In this document: one piece after another, positions 1 through 8,336 of the stretch
Layout: each line of letters opens with the position of its first letter
How positions within the stretch are numbered: the stretch's first letter is position 1
Source: Mycolicibacterium boenickei
GTDB lineage: Bacteria; Actinomycetota; Actinomycetes; Mycobacteriales; Mycobacteriaceae
DNA: 64,000 nucleotides
Assembly (NCBI RefSeq): GCF_010731295.1
Contig: NZ_AP022579.1
Span: forward strand, 6,014,001 to 6,078,000
Direction of reading: 5' to 3'
Notes under the pieces: model-generated
The model's input: only the letters and a program-made list of their open reading frames with translations
What the model was told of the DNA's origin: nothing
The model's database searches: none
Made by a program: the position numbers and the translations under genes

Positions 1-853
1 GGTAGCCACCCGAGGTGTGCACGATGCCCTTGGGCTTGCCGGTGGTGCCCGAGGTGTACAGCAGGAACAGCGGCTGCTCGGAGTCGAACGCTTCCGGGGT
101 GTGGTCGGTCGACGCCTCGTCGACGGTCTCGTGCCACCACAGGTCGCGGCCGTCGGTCCAGTTCACGTCGATCCCGGTGCGCCGCACCACCAGGACGTGC
201 TCGACCGACGGCTGATCCGCGACAGCTTCGTCGACCGCGTCCTTGAGGGAGGCGGCCTTGCCGCGGCGGTACTGGCCGTCGGTGGTGATGACGAGCTTGG
301 CCTCGGCGTCCTCGACGCGCGCCTTGAGCGCACTGGCCGAGAACCCCGCGAAGACAACACTGTGCATGGCGCCGAGCCGGGCGCACGCCAGCATCGCCAC
401 GATCGCCTCGGGCACCATCGGCATGTAGATGGCGACGCGGTCGCCGGCGGTCAGTCCGAGTGCGGTCAGCGCGTTGGCGGCCTTGCTGACCTCGTCCTTG
501 AGCTGGGCGTAAGTGATGTCGCGGGCGTCGCCGACGGGCTCACCCTCCCAGTGGATCGCGACCCGGTCGCCGTTGCCTGCCTCGACGTGACGGTCCACGC
601 AGTTGTAGGCCACGTTGAGCTTGCCGCCCACGAACCACTTCGCGAACGGAGCCTCCGACCAGTCGAGCACCTCGTTGAACGGGGTCTGCCAGCTCAGCCG
701 GTTGGCCTGGGCGGCCCAGAACGCCAGCCGGTCGGCCTCGGCCTCGGCGTACAACTCGCCCGTCGCGTTGGCGTTGGCCGCGAAATCGGCAGGCGGTGCA
801 AAACTCGACTGCTCCTCAGACACGTTGCCCGAGCGGATCGAGGGTGAATCCAT
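1..853 (-). CDS. acs: Acetyl-CoA synthetase, N-terminal 284 residues (runs off left edge)
   Basis: AMP-forming acetyl-CoA synthetase, which activates acetate to acetyl-CoA through acetyl-AMP in the cytosol. The minus-strand frame opens at ATG 853 (MDSPSIRSGN) and stays open to the window edge. It contains the N-terminal Acs domain (FAKWFVGGKLNVAYNCVDRH), the block GFSASALKARVEDAEAKLV and, at the truncated end, the P-loop TSGTTGKPKG. The adenylation C-terminal domain lies outside the window. It is transcribed in the same direction as the mce operon that ends at 1031, but about 180 bp with a hairpin and C-rich motifs separate them, so it probably has its own promoter. Acetate salvage fits the lipid-catabolic surroundings. 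Identification is firm; the exact start is a choice among nearby codons. Confidence 0.93.
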   Translation of the reverse strand, partial: MDSPSIRSGNVSEEQSSFAPPADFAANANATGELYAEAEADRLAFWAAQANRLSWQTPFNEVLDWSEAPFAKWFVGGKLNVAYNCVDRHVEAGNGDRVAIHWEGEPVGDARDITYAQLKDEVSKAANALTALGLTAGDRVAIYMPMVPEAIVAMLACARLGAMHSVVFAGFSASALKARVEDAEAKLVITTDGQYRRGKAASLKDAVDEAVADQPSVEHVLVVRRTGIDVNWTDGRDLWWHETVDEASTDHTPEAFDSEQPLFLLYTSGTTGKPKGIVHTSGGY

Positions 854-961
854 TGCGTGTCACCTCTACTTCATCGTGGCGGCCGGCGTCATGCGTCATC
901 GAGCCCGGCGGCGTATCAACCGGCACGCGTGACATGGTGCTGGCTTGCGCCGCCGGAAACA

Positions 962-977
962 CCCACCGCTGGGGGGA
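962..977 (-). promoter_or_regulatory. C6-N3-G element upstream of acs
   Basis: On the minus strand this reads TCCCCCC-AGC-GGTGGG, about 109 bp upstream of the acs start. It matches a motif (T-C6-N3-G3/4) seen at 12591, 13401 and 34013 in other intergenic regions, so it may be a shared activator site. A second, weaker copy (TTCCCCGAACGGGA) lies at about 1004-1017. Confidence 0.4.
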
Positions 978-993
978 ATTCACTCCTCCGACC

Positions 994-1010
994 CGGGGAT
1001 TGATTCCCCG
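994..1010. terminator. Hairpin after the mce operon
   Basis: CGGGGA and TCCCCG arms of 6 bp flank a 5-nt loop, starting about 20 nt after the stop of the last mce-operon gene (1031). There is no U-tract, as is common in mycobacteria. It could equally be part of the C-rich regulatory elements in this gap. Confidence 0.4.
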
Positions 1011-1030
1011 AACGGGAGGTGTTGATGTCG

Positions 1031-1525
1031 TCAGGGATCGGGGCTGCCATAGACCGCGACGAGCACCGAGCGATCGAGGCTGTTCTCCGACCAGACTCCG
1101 ATTCTCGTGAAGCCGCAATCCTGCATGATCGCCAGATAGTCGGGCCGGTGATACCACTGATTGATCACGTCGAGGTTGTTGATCGCCAACGCCGGGTTGA
1201 TGGCGATGGTTTGGGCCACTCGTCCACGAAATCCCGCGTTAGATGCCCGAACTTGTGGTGTCGACCCGTCCGACCCGGTGTCACCGTCGAGGGATCTGTT
1301 GTTGAGGACGTCGAGGGTGTGCCAGTGGGCGGCTTCCAGCAGGCGCGGATCTACGGTGATGTTGTTGGCGCAGCCAGCTTGGCGTTGGACGGTGTAGACG
1401 TTGGCGACAACACTGCTGTTGAGGCGTCGGTTGTCTGCTGCGGCACCGGGTGCATGCAGCAATGCGGTCACGGTGAGCACGCCGCACTGGGCCAGGATGG
1501 CTAGCCGCCGGGCATTGATTGTCAT
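1031..1525 (-). CDS. Secreted CAP-domain (SCP/PR1-like) protein
   Basis: The 164-residue protein has a signal peptide (basic start, hydrophobic stretch, cleavage near AAA-D at residue 30). The mature part has CAP-family features: AAHWHTLDVLNN, VAQTIAINPA, INQWYHRPDYLAIMQDC and IGVW near the end. CAP proteins are extracytoplasmic and often bind lipids or sterols; no enzymatic role is claimed here. The start ATG at 1525 overlaps the DUF732 stop by the ATGA arrangement, so a longer upstream reading is unlikely. It is the last gene of the mce operon and is therefore a candidate periplasmic accessory of the transporter. The CAP assignment rests on motif recognition. Confidence 0.75.
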   Translation of the reverse strand: MTINARRLAILAQCGVLTVTALLHAPGAAADNRRLNSSVVANVYTVQRQAGCANNITVDPRLLEAAHWHTLDVLNNRSLDGDTGSDGSTPQVRASNAGFRGRVAQTIAINPALAINNLDVINQWYHRPDYLAIMQDCGFTRIGVWSENSLDRSVLVAVYGSPDP

Positions 1526-1908
1526 TTCACCTCGCCGGGTCGATAGCCGGCTGCCGAATTCCGCAGCTGCCAGATCAATTCGGGGCACAGCTCGTTGACG
1601 GCTTGCGTTACCAGATAGGACGCGTGGAATTCGTCGTTGGTGTTGAAGTCACGATCGATGTCGCCGATGAGTTGGCGGTAGGCAATTCCAGCTGCCACTT
1701 CCGAACAGATGTCGTGCCCATAGGCCAGGGCGGCGTCAGGGCCGGCGAAGTTGTAGCCGGGGCGCACGGTGACGTTGACCAAGTACACGAAATCATCTGC
1801 GGCGGCACGTGGCACTGCCGTTGTCGCTGTCGCCGTGCCCATCGCAGCGGCGATCAATACGAGCGCCGTTGACCGGTTCAGATCGGGGTGAAATCGGAAA
1901 CGAGCCAT
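1522..1908 (-). CDS. Secreted DUF732-family protein
   Basis: A 128-residue secreted protein with a signal peptide ending at about A37 (AVPRAAA-DDF). The mature domain of about 90 residues has the two cysteines typical of DUF732 (GHDIC and NELCPELI), which probably form a disulfide, and the usual FVYLVN...DAALAYGHDIC pattern. The function of DUF732 is unknown; such proteins are frequent in mycobacteria. It overlaps the preceding Mce-associated gene by 31 nt and the following CAP gene by 4 nt, so all are cotranslated parts of one operon. Confidence 0.8.
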   Translation of the reverse strand: MARFRFHPDLNRSTALVLIAAAMGTATATTAVPRAAADDFVYLVNVTVRPGYNFAGPDAALAYGHDICSEVAAGIAYRQLIGDIDRDFNTNDEFHASYLVTQAVNELCPELIWQLRNSAAGYRPGEVK

Positions 1909-2537
1909 CGGTCACCCACTTTGTCCATCGTCACCCTGACAGTCGAGGCTGTCGCGGTCGGCGGATCTGCGCCCACGATCGTCGTTTGGTTCACGAAGAC
2001 CATGACCACCGCGCGCTTGGCGGTCGCCGAAACCACCGAGGCTGCAGGCACTGTCGCCACTGCGGATATCTGCTTCTGCTGGGCGCCCGGTATCACGACG
2101 TCGTGGGTCAGCGCGTTGTAGGAATCCTTGAACGCCCCGGTGAGTCCTTCGCGTGCTGCCTCCAGATCCTTCTGAACGGTGTCGGGTTTGTAAGACAACA
2201 TCTTGATCGTGCTGTCGGTAGCGGCGGGCACAGCACTGACGCTGGCAGCCTGGGCGGCGCGCAGCGAACTGTCTTTCCACAGCAGATAACCCGCGCATGC
2301 GGCCAGGCCGACGATGAGGACCGGAATGATTCCGTAGGTCAACCACATGACCGATCGTCGAGATGTGCTCGTGGGATGTTCCTCGGCCGCAGCTGGTTCC
2401 GAGGCCGCTTCGACTGCAGGCTCGTCGGCGTCGCCACGGGTTTCGTCGGGGAGTTCCATCCGCGCGTGTTCTAGGAGATCACCGCCGGCATCGATGTCGG
2501 CTTCGGATGTTTCCTTGGTCTTGAGGCGGGTGCTCAT
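1878..2537 (-). CDS. Mce-associated membrane protein (Mas)
   Basis: A 219-residue protein with an acidic, disordered N-terminus of about 60 residues, one membrane helix at about 64-87 (MWLTYGIIPVLIVGLAACAG) and an extracytoplasmic alpha/beta domain ending in VRVTMDKVGDRWLVSDFTPI, the standard C-terminus of Mce-associated proteins. These accompany mce operons and are thought to stabilise or assist the Mce complex in the cell envelope. ATG 2537 is chosen because it forms an ATGA overlap with the stop of the upstream paralogue; a longer upstream reading would overlap that gene deeply. Confidence 0.85.
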   Translation of the reverse strand: MSTRLKTKETSEADIDAGGDLLEHARMELPDETRGDADEPAVEAASEPAAAEEHPTSTSRRSVMWLTYGIIPVLIVGLAACAGYLLWKDSSLRAAQAASVSAVPAATDSTIKMLSYKPDTVQKDLEAAREGLTGAFKDSYNALTHDVVIPGAQQKQISAVATVPAASVVSATAKRAVVMVFVNQTTIVGADPPTATASTVRVTMDKVGDRWLVSDFTPI

Positions 2538-3127
2538 GCCACGAACCCCACATTCGTCACCTTCGCGACGTCGCCGACTTTCTGGACATCGATGCGCATC
2601 CGCCACAACCTCGGACGCTGTTCGGCTGCGGCGATATTCGAGGTTTTCACCGACACCGCGACCAGCACTCTGGCCGAATCGCCGGACACAGATTCAATTC
2701 CGGCTTCCGTCACCGTTCCCTGCGTCTTGGACTGGGTCTTCCTCACCACTTCCTCAAATGCCGGTGCCCGTTGCTCGAAGTCGTCGTAGAACGTTCCGAC
2801 CGACCCGTCCAGTACACGCTGAATGTCAGCTTCGACATGTGCGAAGTCCATGGTGGTCAGGTTCAACGCGCCCTGACGACCTGCCTGCAGGAACATGTCG
2901 TTGAGCCGCTGTGTCTGCTCGGATCGGTGGGTGTGCCAACCGAGCCAGCCCGTCAGTCCACCGATGACGGCGAGGGTGAGCAGTCCCACCAGCAGAGTGC
3001 CACGCACTCCCCTGCCCCGACGTGTGGCTCGGGACCGAAAGCCGTTGTCGACCTTGAGATCGTTGCCGGTGTAGTCGGCGGTGGGCTCGGCTACTTCATC
3101 GCTGGCGGGGTCAGCATCGACTGCCAT
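2534..3127 (-). CDS. Mce-associated membrane protein (Mas), second copy
   Basis: A 197-residue paralogue of the next gene, with an acidic N-terminus, a basic patch (RSRATRRGRGVR), one membrane helix at about 43-64 and a C-terminal domain ending in MRIDVQKVGDVAKVTNVGFVA. It overlaps the 3' end of mceF by 37 nt. Tandem Mas genes after mceF are the usual arrangement in mycobacterial mce loci. The predicted role is as an accessory of the Mce importer at the periplasmic face of the membrane. Confidence 0.85.
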   Translation of the reverse strand: MAVDADPASDEVAEPTADYTGNDLKVDNGFRSRATRRGRGVRGTLLVGLLTLAVIGGLTGWLGWHTHRSEQTQRLNDMFLQAGRQGALNLTTMDFAHVEADIQRVLDGSVGTFYDDFEQRAPAFEEVVRKTQSKTQGTVTEAGIESVSGDSARVLVAVSVKTSNIAAAEQRPRLWRMRIDVQKVGDVAKVTNVGFVA

Positions 3128-4551
3128 GTTTGCTCCTTTGATCCGTTGTCAGCCAAATCGGCCTGGGTGTACACCTGACCGTCTGGTCCTAGATAGGTGC
3201 CTGTCGCCGGGTCGTAGCGGGCTACCGCCATCGGTACCGGCTCGCCCTCAGCAGGTGCAGCCGGCAGGCCCTGCCCGGGTCCCCGATCGGGGATGGGCTG
3301 TCCCGACAAGGTTGCGTTGGGGTCGCCCTTCCAGTTGAAGCCGTCATTGAGGGGCACGAAATCCTCGTCGCTCTCACAGAGCTTCACCGTCGGCGCACGT
3401 TTGCCTGGCACCGTTTCACACGGCAGGTTGCGGGCGCCGCGCACGTTGAACACTGAATCCTGGGGGGTGCGGCAGTACAGATCGCCGGCTGGGCGCTCGG
3501 GGTAGTCCTGGAAGGACGGGGGGCGGCGTTGCTGTGCCGGTAGGAATCCGGTGGTGCACGGTGGTGGCAGGTTGATGTTGGTGTTGAAGGCCAGATAGAT
3601 GCCCTTGTGGGCCTTGTCTTTATTGTCGCGGTTGGCCAGGTTGGGCCCCTGTAGTTGGGCGATGCCCTGGGGTAAGAGAACGAGCAGTTGCTCGATATCT
3701 GGCTGATAGGTCAGGGCCACCTGGTTGAGGCTGACCAGGTTGGCCAACAGGATCGGCAGCGTCGGCTGAACCCGCTGCAGCAGATCGCGGGCCTCTGCGG
3801 CCGCCGGCGCTCCATGCTCGATGAGACCGACGACATCGCCATTGTGCTGCCTGAGTTGATCGGTGACCGAGGCCAGGTTCGCCGCCCACGCCTCGATCGA
3901 ATCGGCGGTGTGGGTTTGCGAGTCGGCGACCGGCTGCCAGTGGTCGATCAAGGTGGTCAGTGAGTCCAGGTTCTTCCTGGCATCGGACGCTAGCGCGGTC
4001 GAGCCCCGGACCAGCCGGGAGATCTCTGGTCCGAGACCTCCTACGGCGGCATACGATTCGTCGATCGCCGTCTTGAGGTTGTCATGCGGGATCGCCTGCA
4101 ACCCGGTGTTGGCGGCACTGAGCAGGCTGTTGATGTCAGGCGGGATAAAGGCGTCTTTGGCGGCGATCACATCGCCGTCCTTCAGTGGTGGCGCTGCGGC
4201 GTTGCGCGGCAACAACTCGACGTACTGTTCGCCGATCGCTGATTGGCTGTGCACTTCGGCGCGCAGGTCCGAGGGGATGTCGATGCCCGATCTCAGCGTC
4301 AAAACTGCTTGTACGCTGCCGTTGTCGTTGAGGCCCACCGATTTCACACGACCGACCTCGGTGCCGCGGTAGGTGACGTTGCCCGTGGGGTACAGCCCGC
4401 CGGTGGTGTCCAGCTCAAGGGTGACCGTGTACTGGCCGATGCCGAACAGGTGCGCCGGCAGCCTCATGTATCCGAAGATCATGACGGTGCCGAACACCAC
4501 GGCGATCACAGCGAAGATGGCTAACTGAATTTTTGTTCTGCGGTGGATCAT
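3091..4551 (-). CDS. mceF: Mce family protein MceF
   Basis: The sixth Mce subunit, 486 residues. It has an N-terminal membrane anchor (about 8-28), then the MCE/MlaD domain (TVTLELDTTGGLYPTGNVTY, GTEVGRVKSVGLND), a long helical region and a C-terminal tail with Pro/Gly-rich sequence and a YDPATGTYLGPDGQVYTQADL motif often seen in MceF-type proteins. Mce subunits form a tube that carries lipids from the outer envelope to the YrbE permease. The start at ATG 4551 lies one base after the mceE stop (TGACATG). Confidence 0.93.
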   Translation of the reverse strand: MIHRRTKIQLAIFAVIAVVFGTVMIFGYMRLPAHLFGIGQYTVTLELDTTGGLYPTGNVTYRGTEVGRVKSVGLNDNGSVQAVLTLRSGIDIPSDLRAEVHSQSAIGEQYVELLPRNAAAPPLKDGDVIAAKDAFIPPDINSLLSAANTGLQAIPHDNLKTAIDESYAAVGGLGPEISRLVRGSTALASDARKNLDSLTTLIDHWQPVADSQTHTADSIEAWAANLASVTDQLRQHNGDVVGLIEHGAPAAAEARDLLQRVQPTLPILLANLVSLNQVALTYQPDIEQLLVLLPQGIAQLQGPNLANRDNKDKAHKGIYLAFNTNINLPPPCTTGFLPAQQRRPPSFQDYPERPAGDLYCRTPQDSVFNVRGARNLPCETVPGKRAPTVKLCESDEDFVPLNDGFNWKGDPNATLSGQPIPDRGPGQGLPAAPAEGEPVPMAVARYDPATGTYLGPDGQVYTQADLADNGSKEQTWQSMLTPPAMK

Positions 4552-4552
4552 G

Positions 4553-5725
4553 TCAACGCCCCTGATCCCAGCGGTAGGGCGCCACAAGCGGATTGACCGC
4601 GGTATAGGGGCTTGGGAGCTGACCGATGGTGCGGCCCCATTGCATTTCGAGCTCGGTCAGGTTGCCTTCCCAGCGGGTGCCGGTGAAGAATCCGGCGTCG
4701 ATTCGACTCAATGTGAGGTCCACGATCGCAGTCATGTTGGCGTAGTCACCGCGCAGCCACTTCTCCAGGGTTTCGTTCGGGAATGGGTAGGTGGTCAGGA
4801 TCGACAGCGAGCGCGTCATGTTGGGGCCCGCGTTGGCCAGCGATTCCAGCACCGGGCCGAGGTTGTTGAATTCTCGGACCAGCGATTCCTTGGTTTGTCG
4901 TGTCGAGTCAGCGGCCAGGGCACTGAACTTGCCGAGCTGATCCAGTGCTGCGATCAGGTGGTCGCGCTGGTCTTTGAGCACCTGCAAAGCGTCGGGAATG
5001 GTGCGTACAGCCCTGTCGACGATGGGCTGTTGGGCGGCGAATTTGCCTGTCAGGCTGTTGAGTTTGTCGGTGGCCTCGATGATGTCGCCGGTCTGCTCGT
5101 TGGTTTTCGCGACGAACGTCTCGAGCTGGTTGATGAGGTTTCTCAGATCGGCCTCACGTCCGCGCAGCGCAGTGCTCAGCGCCGTGGTGATGTCTTGCAT
5201 CTGGCCCAGGCCGCCGCCATTGAGAAGCATCGACACCGCGGCCAGTGTCTGCTCGGTGGTCGGGTAGGCAGCCGAGTTGGCCAACGGGATCAACGAACCC
5301 TGGTGCAGCCTTCCCTGCGGTGCGACGCCCGCCGGCGGCGCCAGTTCGACGTGCAACGAGCCCAGCAGGCTGGTTTGGCCGATAGTGGCGGTGGCGTTGG
5401 CGGGAAGATTCACTTCGCCGTTGAGGCGCAGCGTCAATAGTGCGTGCCAGTCTTGACGTTCGACCTTGGTGACGGTGCCTACGGTGACATCGGCGACCCG
5501 AACCCGCGAATTCGGCTGCAGATTGGTGATGTCAGGCAGCTGCACCTGGATGTCGAAGGCGCCCGGCCCGCCGCCTTCGGTGCCGGGCAGCGACACCGAG
5601 TTCAAGCCGCGCCAATTGCCGCAGCCGGTGACGCTGAGGGCGATGGTTGCCGCGCCAACCGTGCCCGCGACCAGTCGCTTCATCATCGTCATCGATGTCG
5701 TCGGCCACGCGATGCTGATGGTCAT
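4553..5725 (-). CDS. mceE: Mce family lipoprotein MceE (LprN-type)
   Basis: The fifth Mce subunit and the lipoprotein of the set, 390 residues. After a short leader comes KRLVAGTVGAATIALSVTGC, a signal peptide with lipobox LSVTGC for lipidation at Cys. The MCE domain follows (FDIQVQLPDITNLQPNSRVR, VGTVTKVE), then a long alpha-helical region. ATG 5725 overlaps the mceD stop (ATGA); internal ATGs just before the KRLV stretch are possible alternative starts. The lipid anchor is expected to fix the complex at a membrane. Confidence 0.93.
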   Translation of the reverse strand: MTISIAWPTTSMTMMKRLVAGTVGAATIALSVTGCGNWRGLNSVSLPGTEGGGPGAFDIQVQLPDITNLQPNSRVRVADVTVGTVTKVERQDWHALLTLRLNGEVNLPANATATIGQTSLLGSLHVELAPPAGVAPQGRLHQGSLIPLANSAAYPTTEQTLAAVSMLLNGGGLGQMQDITTALSTALRGREADLRNLINQLETFVAKTNEQTGDIIEATDKLNSLTGKFAAQQPIVDRAVRTIPDALQVLKDQRDHLIAALDQLGKFSALAADSTRQTKESLVREFNNLGPVLESLANAGPNMTRSLSILTTYPFPNETLEKWLRGDYANMTAIVDLTLSRIDAGFFTGTRWEGNLTELEMQWGRTIGQLPSPYTAVNPLVAPYRWDQGR

Positions 5726-7023
5726 GATCCCGCTCCCGTGGGAATCATCAGGCCGGGCAGCCCGGCGGCGGGGTCGGTGCTGTGATCGGGCGGCGCTGCT
5801 TCGGCCGGCAACGCTGCAGGTTCTGGAACAGACACCGCAGACCCCGCGGGCGGAATGTAATCGGGGCGCAGCCAATCCTGGCTGTAGGTGACCTCATTGG
5901 GCCGCGCTTGAGCACCGACGAAGGCGTTCTCCCCAAACGGTGGAAAGTTGAACTGGCGGTTTTTGACGATGGGCGCCAGGTACTGCACACACAGCTTCGC
6001 CGATTGCTCGGCGCCGAGCCGCGATGCCGCCTCGACCGCGCCGCAGATGAACGAGATCGGATCAGAGAAGTTGTTGACCGCCAGCGCACCGGTCAGTGAG
6101 CCGCTCGCCGGCTCGTAGATGTTGCCGAAGTTGGCCAGAGTGGTGGGAAATATGTGCAGGGACTGTTTGATGTCGTCAAGACTTTGCACCAGCGCCGTGC
6201 TGATCGACGCTGCCGTGTCCGACGTCGTTCCCACCGCCTCGCGGTTGTCGGCCACGAAGCTTTTCACATCAACTGCCAACGCGCTCAGGTCAGCCATCGC
6301 CTGACCTACCTCGTCGGGGCTGTCGGAGAGTAGTGCGCTCACCGCGGCCAGGTTGTGGTTGAGCGTTGACAGCACATCGGTGCTGTCATGCAGCGCCGAG
6401 ACCAAGGTGGCGAGGTTGGTCAGGGTGGAGAAGACGTCGTCTTTGTGATCGCTGAGCGTGGTCACCGTTTTGGATAGCTTCAGCAGCGCATCGTGGATGT
6501 TGGCGCCTTCACCGCGCAGGTTGTCGGCCGCGGTATTGATGAAGTTGCCCAGGGCACTGGTCCCGCCAGGCCCCTGGGGCTGCAGCGTGCGGGTCAGCTT
6601 CTCCAACTGCACTCGAAAGTCGTCCCAGCTCACCGGTACTGCGGTCCGCTCGATCGGTACGACAGCGTTGTCGAGCAATTCGGGACCGGATTCATAGGGC
6701 GGGGTCAGCTGAATCGCGCGGCCCGTCACCAACTGCGGTGAGAGGATCGCGGCGGTGACCTCTGCGGGGACCTTGTATTGGGTGTCCACCCAGAACGTCA
6801 CCTTCGCACGTTCGGGTTGCGGTTCGATCTTGCTGACCTTGCCGACCGGCACGCCCAGGATCAGCACGTCGTCCCCGACGAACAACCCGTTACTGTTCTC
6901 GAAATAGGCGGTGACAGTGGTGCGGGCAGTTGGGCCGTTCAACCGGAACGCCAAGAGCACTCCGGCCGTCAAGACGACTACCAGGCCCATCGTCAGCGCC
7001 AGTTGTGTTTTGCTGATCCTCAT
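5722..7023 (-). CDS. mceD: Mce family protein MceD
   Basis: The fourth Mce subunit, 433 residues. It has an N-terminal membrane anchor (LALTMGLVVVLTAGVLLAF), the MCE domain (TVTAYFENSNGLFVGDDVLI, GVPVGKVSKIEP) and a helical needle region. The C-terminal tail is Pro/Ala-rich. The start overlaps the mceC stop by 4 nt and its own stop overlaps mceE, giving tight translational coupling and a fixed subunit stoichiometry. Order and family assignment are clear. Confidence 0.93.
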   Translation of the reverse strand: MRISKTQLALTMGLVVVLTAGVLLAFRLNGPTARTTVTAYFENSNGLFVGDDVLILGVPVGKVSKIEPQPERAKVTFWVDTQYKVPAEVTAAILSPQLVTGRAIQLTPPYESGPELLDNAVVPIERTAVPVSWDDFRVQLEKLTRTLQPQGPGGTSALGNFINTAADNLRGEGANIHDALLKLSKTVTTLSDHKDDVFSTLTNLATLVSALHDSTDVLSTLNHNLAAVSALLSDSPDEVGQAMADLSALAVDVKSFVADNREAVGTTSDTAASISTALVQSLDDIKQSLHIFPTTLANFGNIYEPASGSLTGALAVNNFSDPISFICGAVEAASRLGAEQSAKLCVQYLAPIVKNRQFNFPPFGENAFVGAQARPNEVTYSQDWLRPDYIPPAGSAVSVPEPAALPAEAAPPDHSTDPAAGLPGLMIPTGAGS

Positions 7024-8336
7024 TGTCCTTCACCTGCCGGAGTCGGGTTCATGGGCTCGCCGGGAGCGGGTACGAAGACCGGGCTCGGTGTCGGCTCCGG
7101 TGTCGATTCCAGCCCGGGGATCGGTGGTGCGGGCGGTCCCGGCGGCGGGCCGCCAGGGGCGGGGGCGGGCTCAGGCTCCCGGTACGGGTATCGCGGATCG
7201 CCGGGCTTTCCGGTGATCGCATCGGGCAGATTCAGGCGTGGCTCTCCGCCTTGCCCGGTGCGCGGGAACGGCACCGGCAACGCCGGGGTGCCCGGCTGCC
7301 CCACCGGCGGGTCGACGCGCTCAGAGGGAAGCAGCGTCGCGGGGTCCAGACCGAGGTCGGAGAATGCCGCATCGATGAACGGCTGCGCGATCTGGCCGGG
7401 GATCAGGTTGGGGATATAGGCCTTGAAGAACGGGCCCGAACCCACCGACTCCCCGAGCGACAGCGCATACTTGTTGAGGAGTTTGATGGCCTCTTGCAGC
7501 CGTTCCTTGCGATTGTCGACGATCGTCAGGACGCCATTGAGCTTGTCGAGCATCGGGTGCAACTGCTGACGATTGTCGGCGATGAACCCTCTCAATTGCG
7601 TTGCAGCTCTGCTGATGTCCTGAGACACCCGGTCAAGCGCATCGCCTTGGGTGCGCAACTCGGCCAGTAGTGCGTTGCTGTCACGCACAAGGCCGACGAC
7701 CTGGTCACTGCGATTGGCCAGGACGGCTGTCGCCTTGCGTGCATTGGTGAGCAGGTTGCGCAGTGCGCTGTCGCGCTTGTTGATCGTCTCGGAAAGCCGT
7801 GCCACGCCGGCTACAGCGATCTTGACGTCGGGTGGCGTGCCCGCGAAGGTCTGCGCCATGGTGTCGAGTGCGGCCGAGAGGCTGTCGGTGTTGAGTCCTT
7901 CGACAGTGGTGGCCAAGTCGCCCAGCGCATCGGGCAGCTGATATGGCGAGGTTGTGCGTTCCAGCGGAATAGTTTCGCGCAGTTGACCGCTGCCTCGCGG
8001 GATGACGTCGATCACCTTCGTCCCCAACAGGCTCTTCACCTTGATTGCGGCTTCGCTCTGCTCGCCGAGCCGAATGGCGCTGTCGACGGTGAAATCGACC
8101 AGAACCCTCCTGCCGTCGAGCCTGATGCGGTGCACCTTGCCGACGGCGAAACCCGAGACTCGTACGGTGGCACCGGTATTGAGGCCGCCTGCGTCGGCGA
8201 AATATGCCGAATACTCTTTGGTGCTGCTGAGCATCGGCAGCTTGTCGAAGTTCAGCGCCGCGGCCGCGATGACGATCGTGATGGCAATACCGATCAGACC
8301 GATCGTGCGCGGGTTGCGTTCTGAGAAGGACTTCAT
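7020..8336 (-). CDS. mceC: Mce family protein MceC
   Basis: The third Mce subunit, 438 residues. It opens with MKSFSERNPRTIGLIGIAIT (membrane anchor), then the MCE domain (YSAYFADAGGLNTGATVRVS, GFAVGKVHRIRLDG) and a helical region. It ends in a strongly proline-rich tail of about 90 residues (EPAPAPGGPPPGPPAPPIPG), typical of MceC/MceD-type subunits. ATG 8336 forms ATGA with the mceB stop; an in-frame codon four residues upstream is less likely. Confidence 0.93.
   Translation of the reverse strand: MKSFSERNPRTIGLIGIAITIVIAAAALNFDKLPMLSSTKEYSAYFADAGGLNTGATVRVSGFAVGKVHRIRLDGRRVLVDFTVDSAIRLGEQSEAAIKVKSLLGTKVIDVIPRGSGQLRETIPLERTTSPYQLPDALGDLATTVEGLNTDSLSAALDTMAQTFAGTPPDVKIAVAGVARLSETINKRDSALRNLLTNARKATAVLANRSDQVVGLVRDSNALLAELRTQGDALDRVSQDISRAATQLRGFIADNRQQLHPMLDKLNGVLTIVDNRKERLQEAIKLLNKYALSLGESVGSGPFFKAYIPNLIPGQIAQPFIDAAFSDLGLDPATLLPSERVDPPVGQPGTPALPVPFPRTGQGGEPRLNLPDAITGKPGDPRYPYREPEPAPAPGGPPPGPPAPPIPGLESTPEPTPSPVFVPAPGEPMNPTPAGEGQ

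Noticed and set aside
4550..5440. Long open frames antisense to mce, carboxylase and P450 genes
   Set aside because: They arise from the GC-rich third-position pattern of the real genes; no motifs or ribosome sites.
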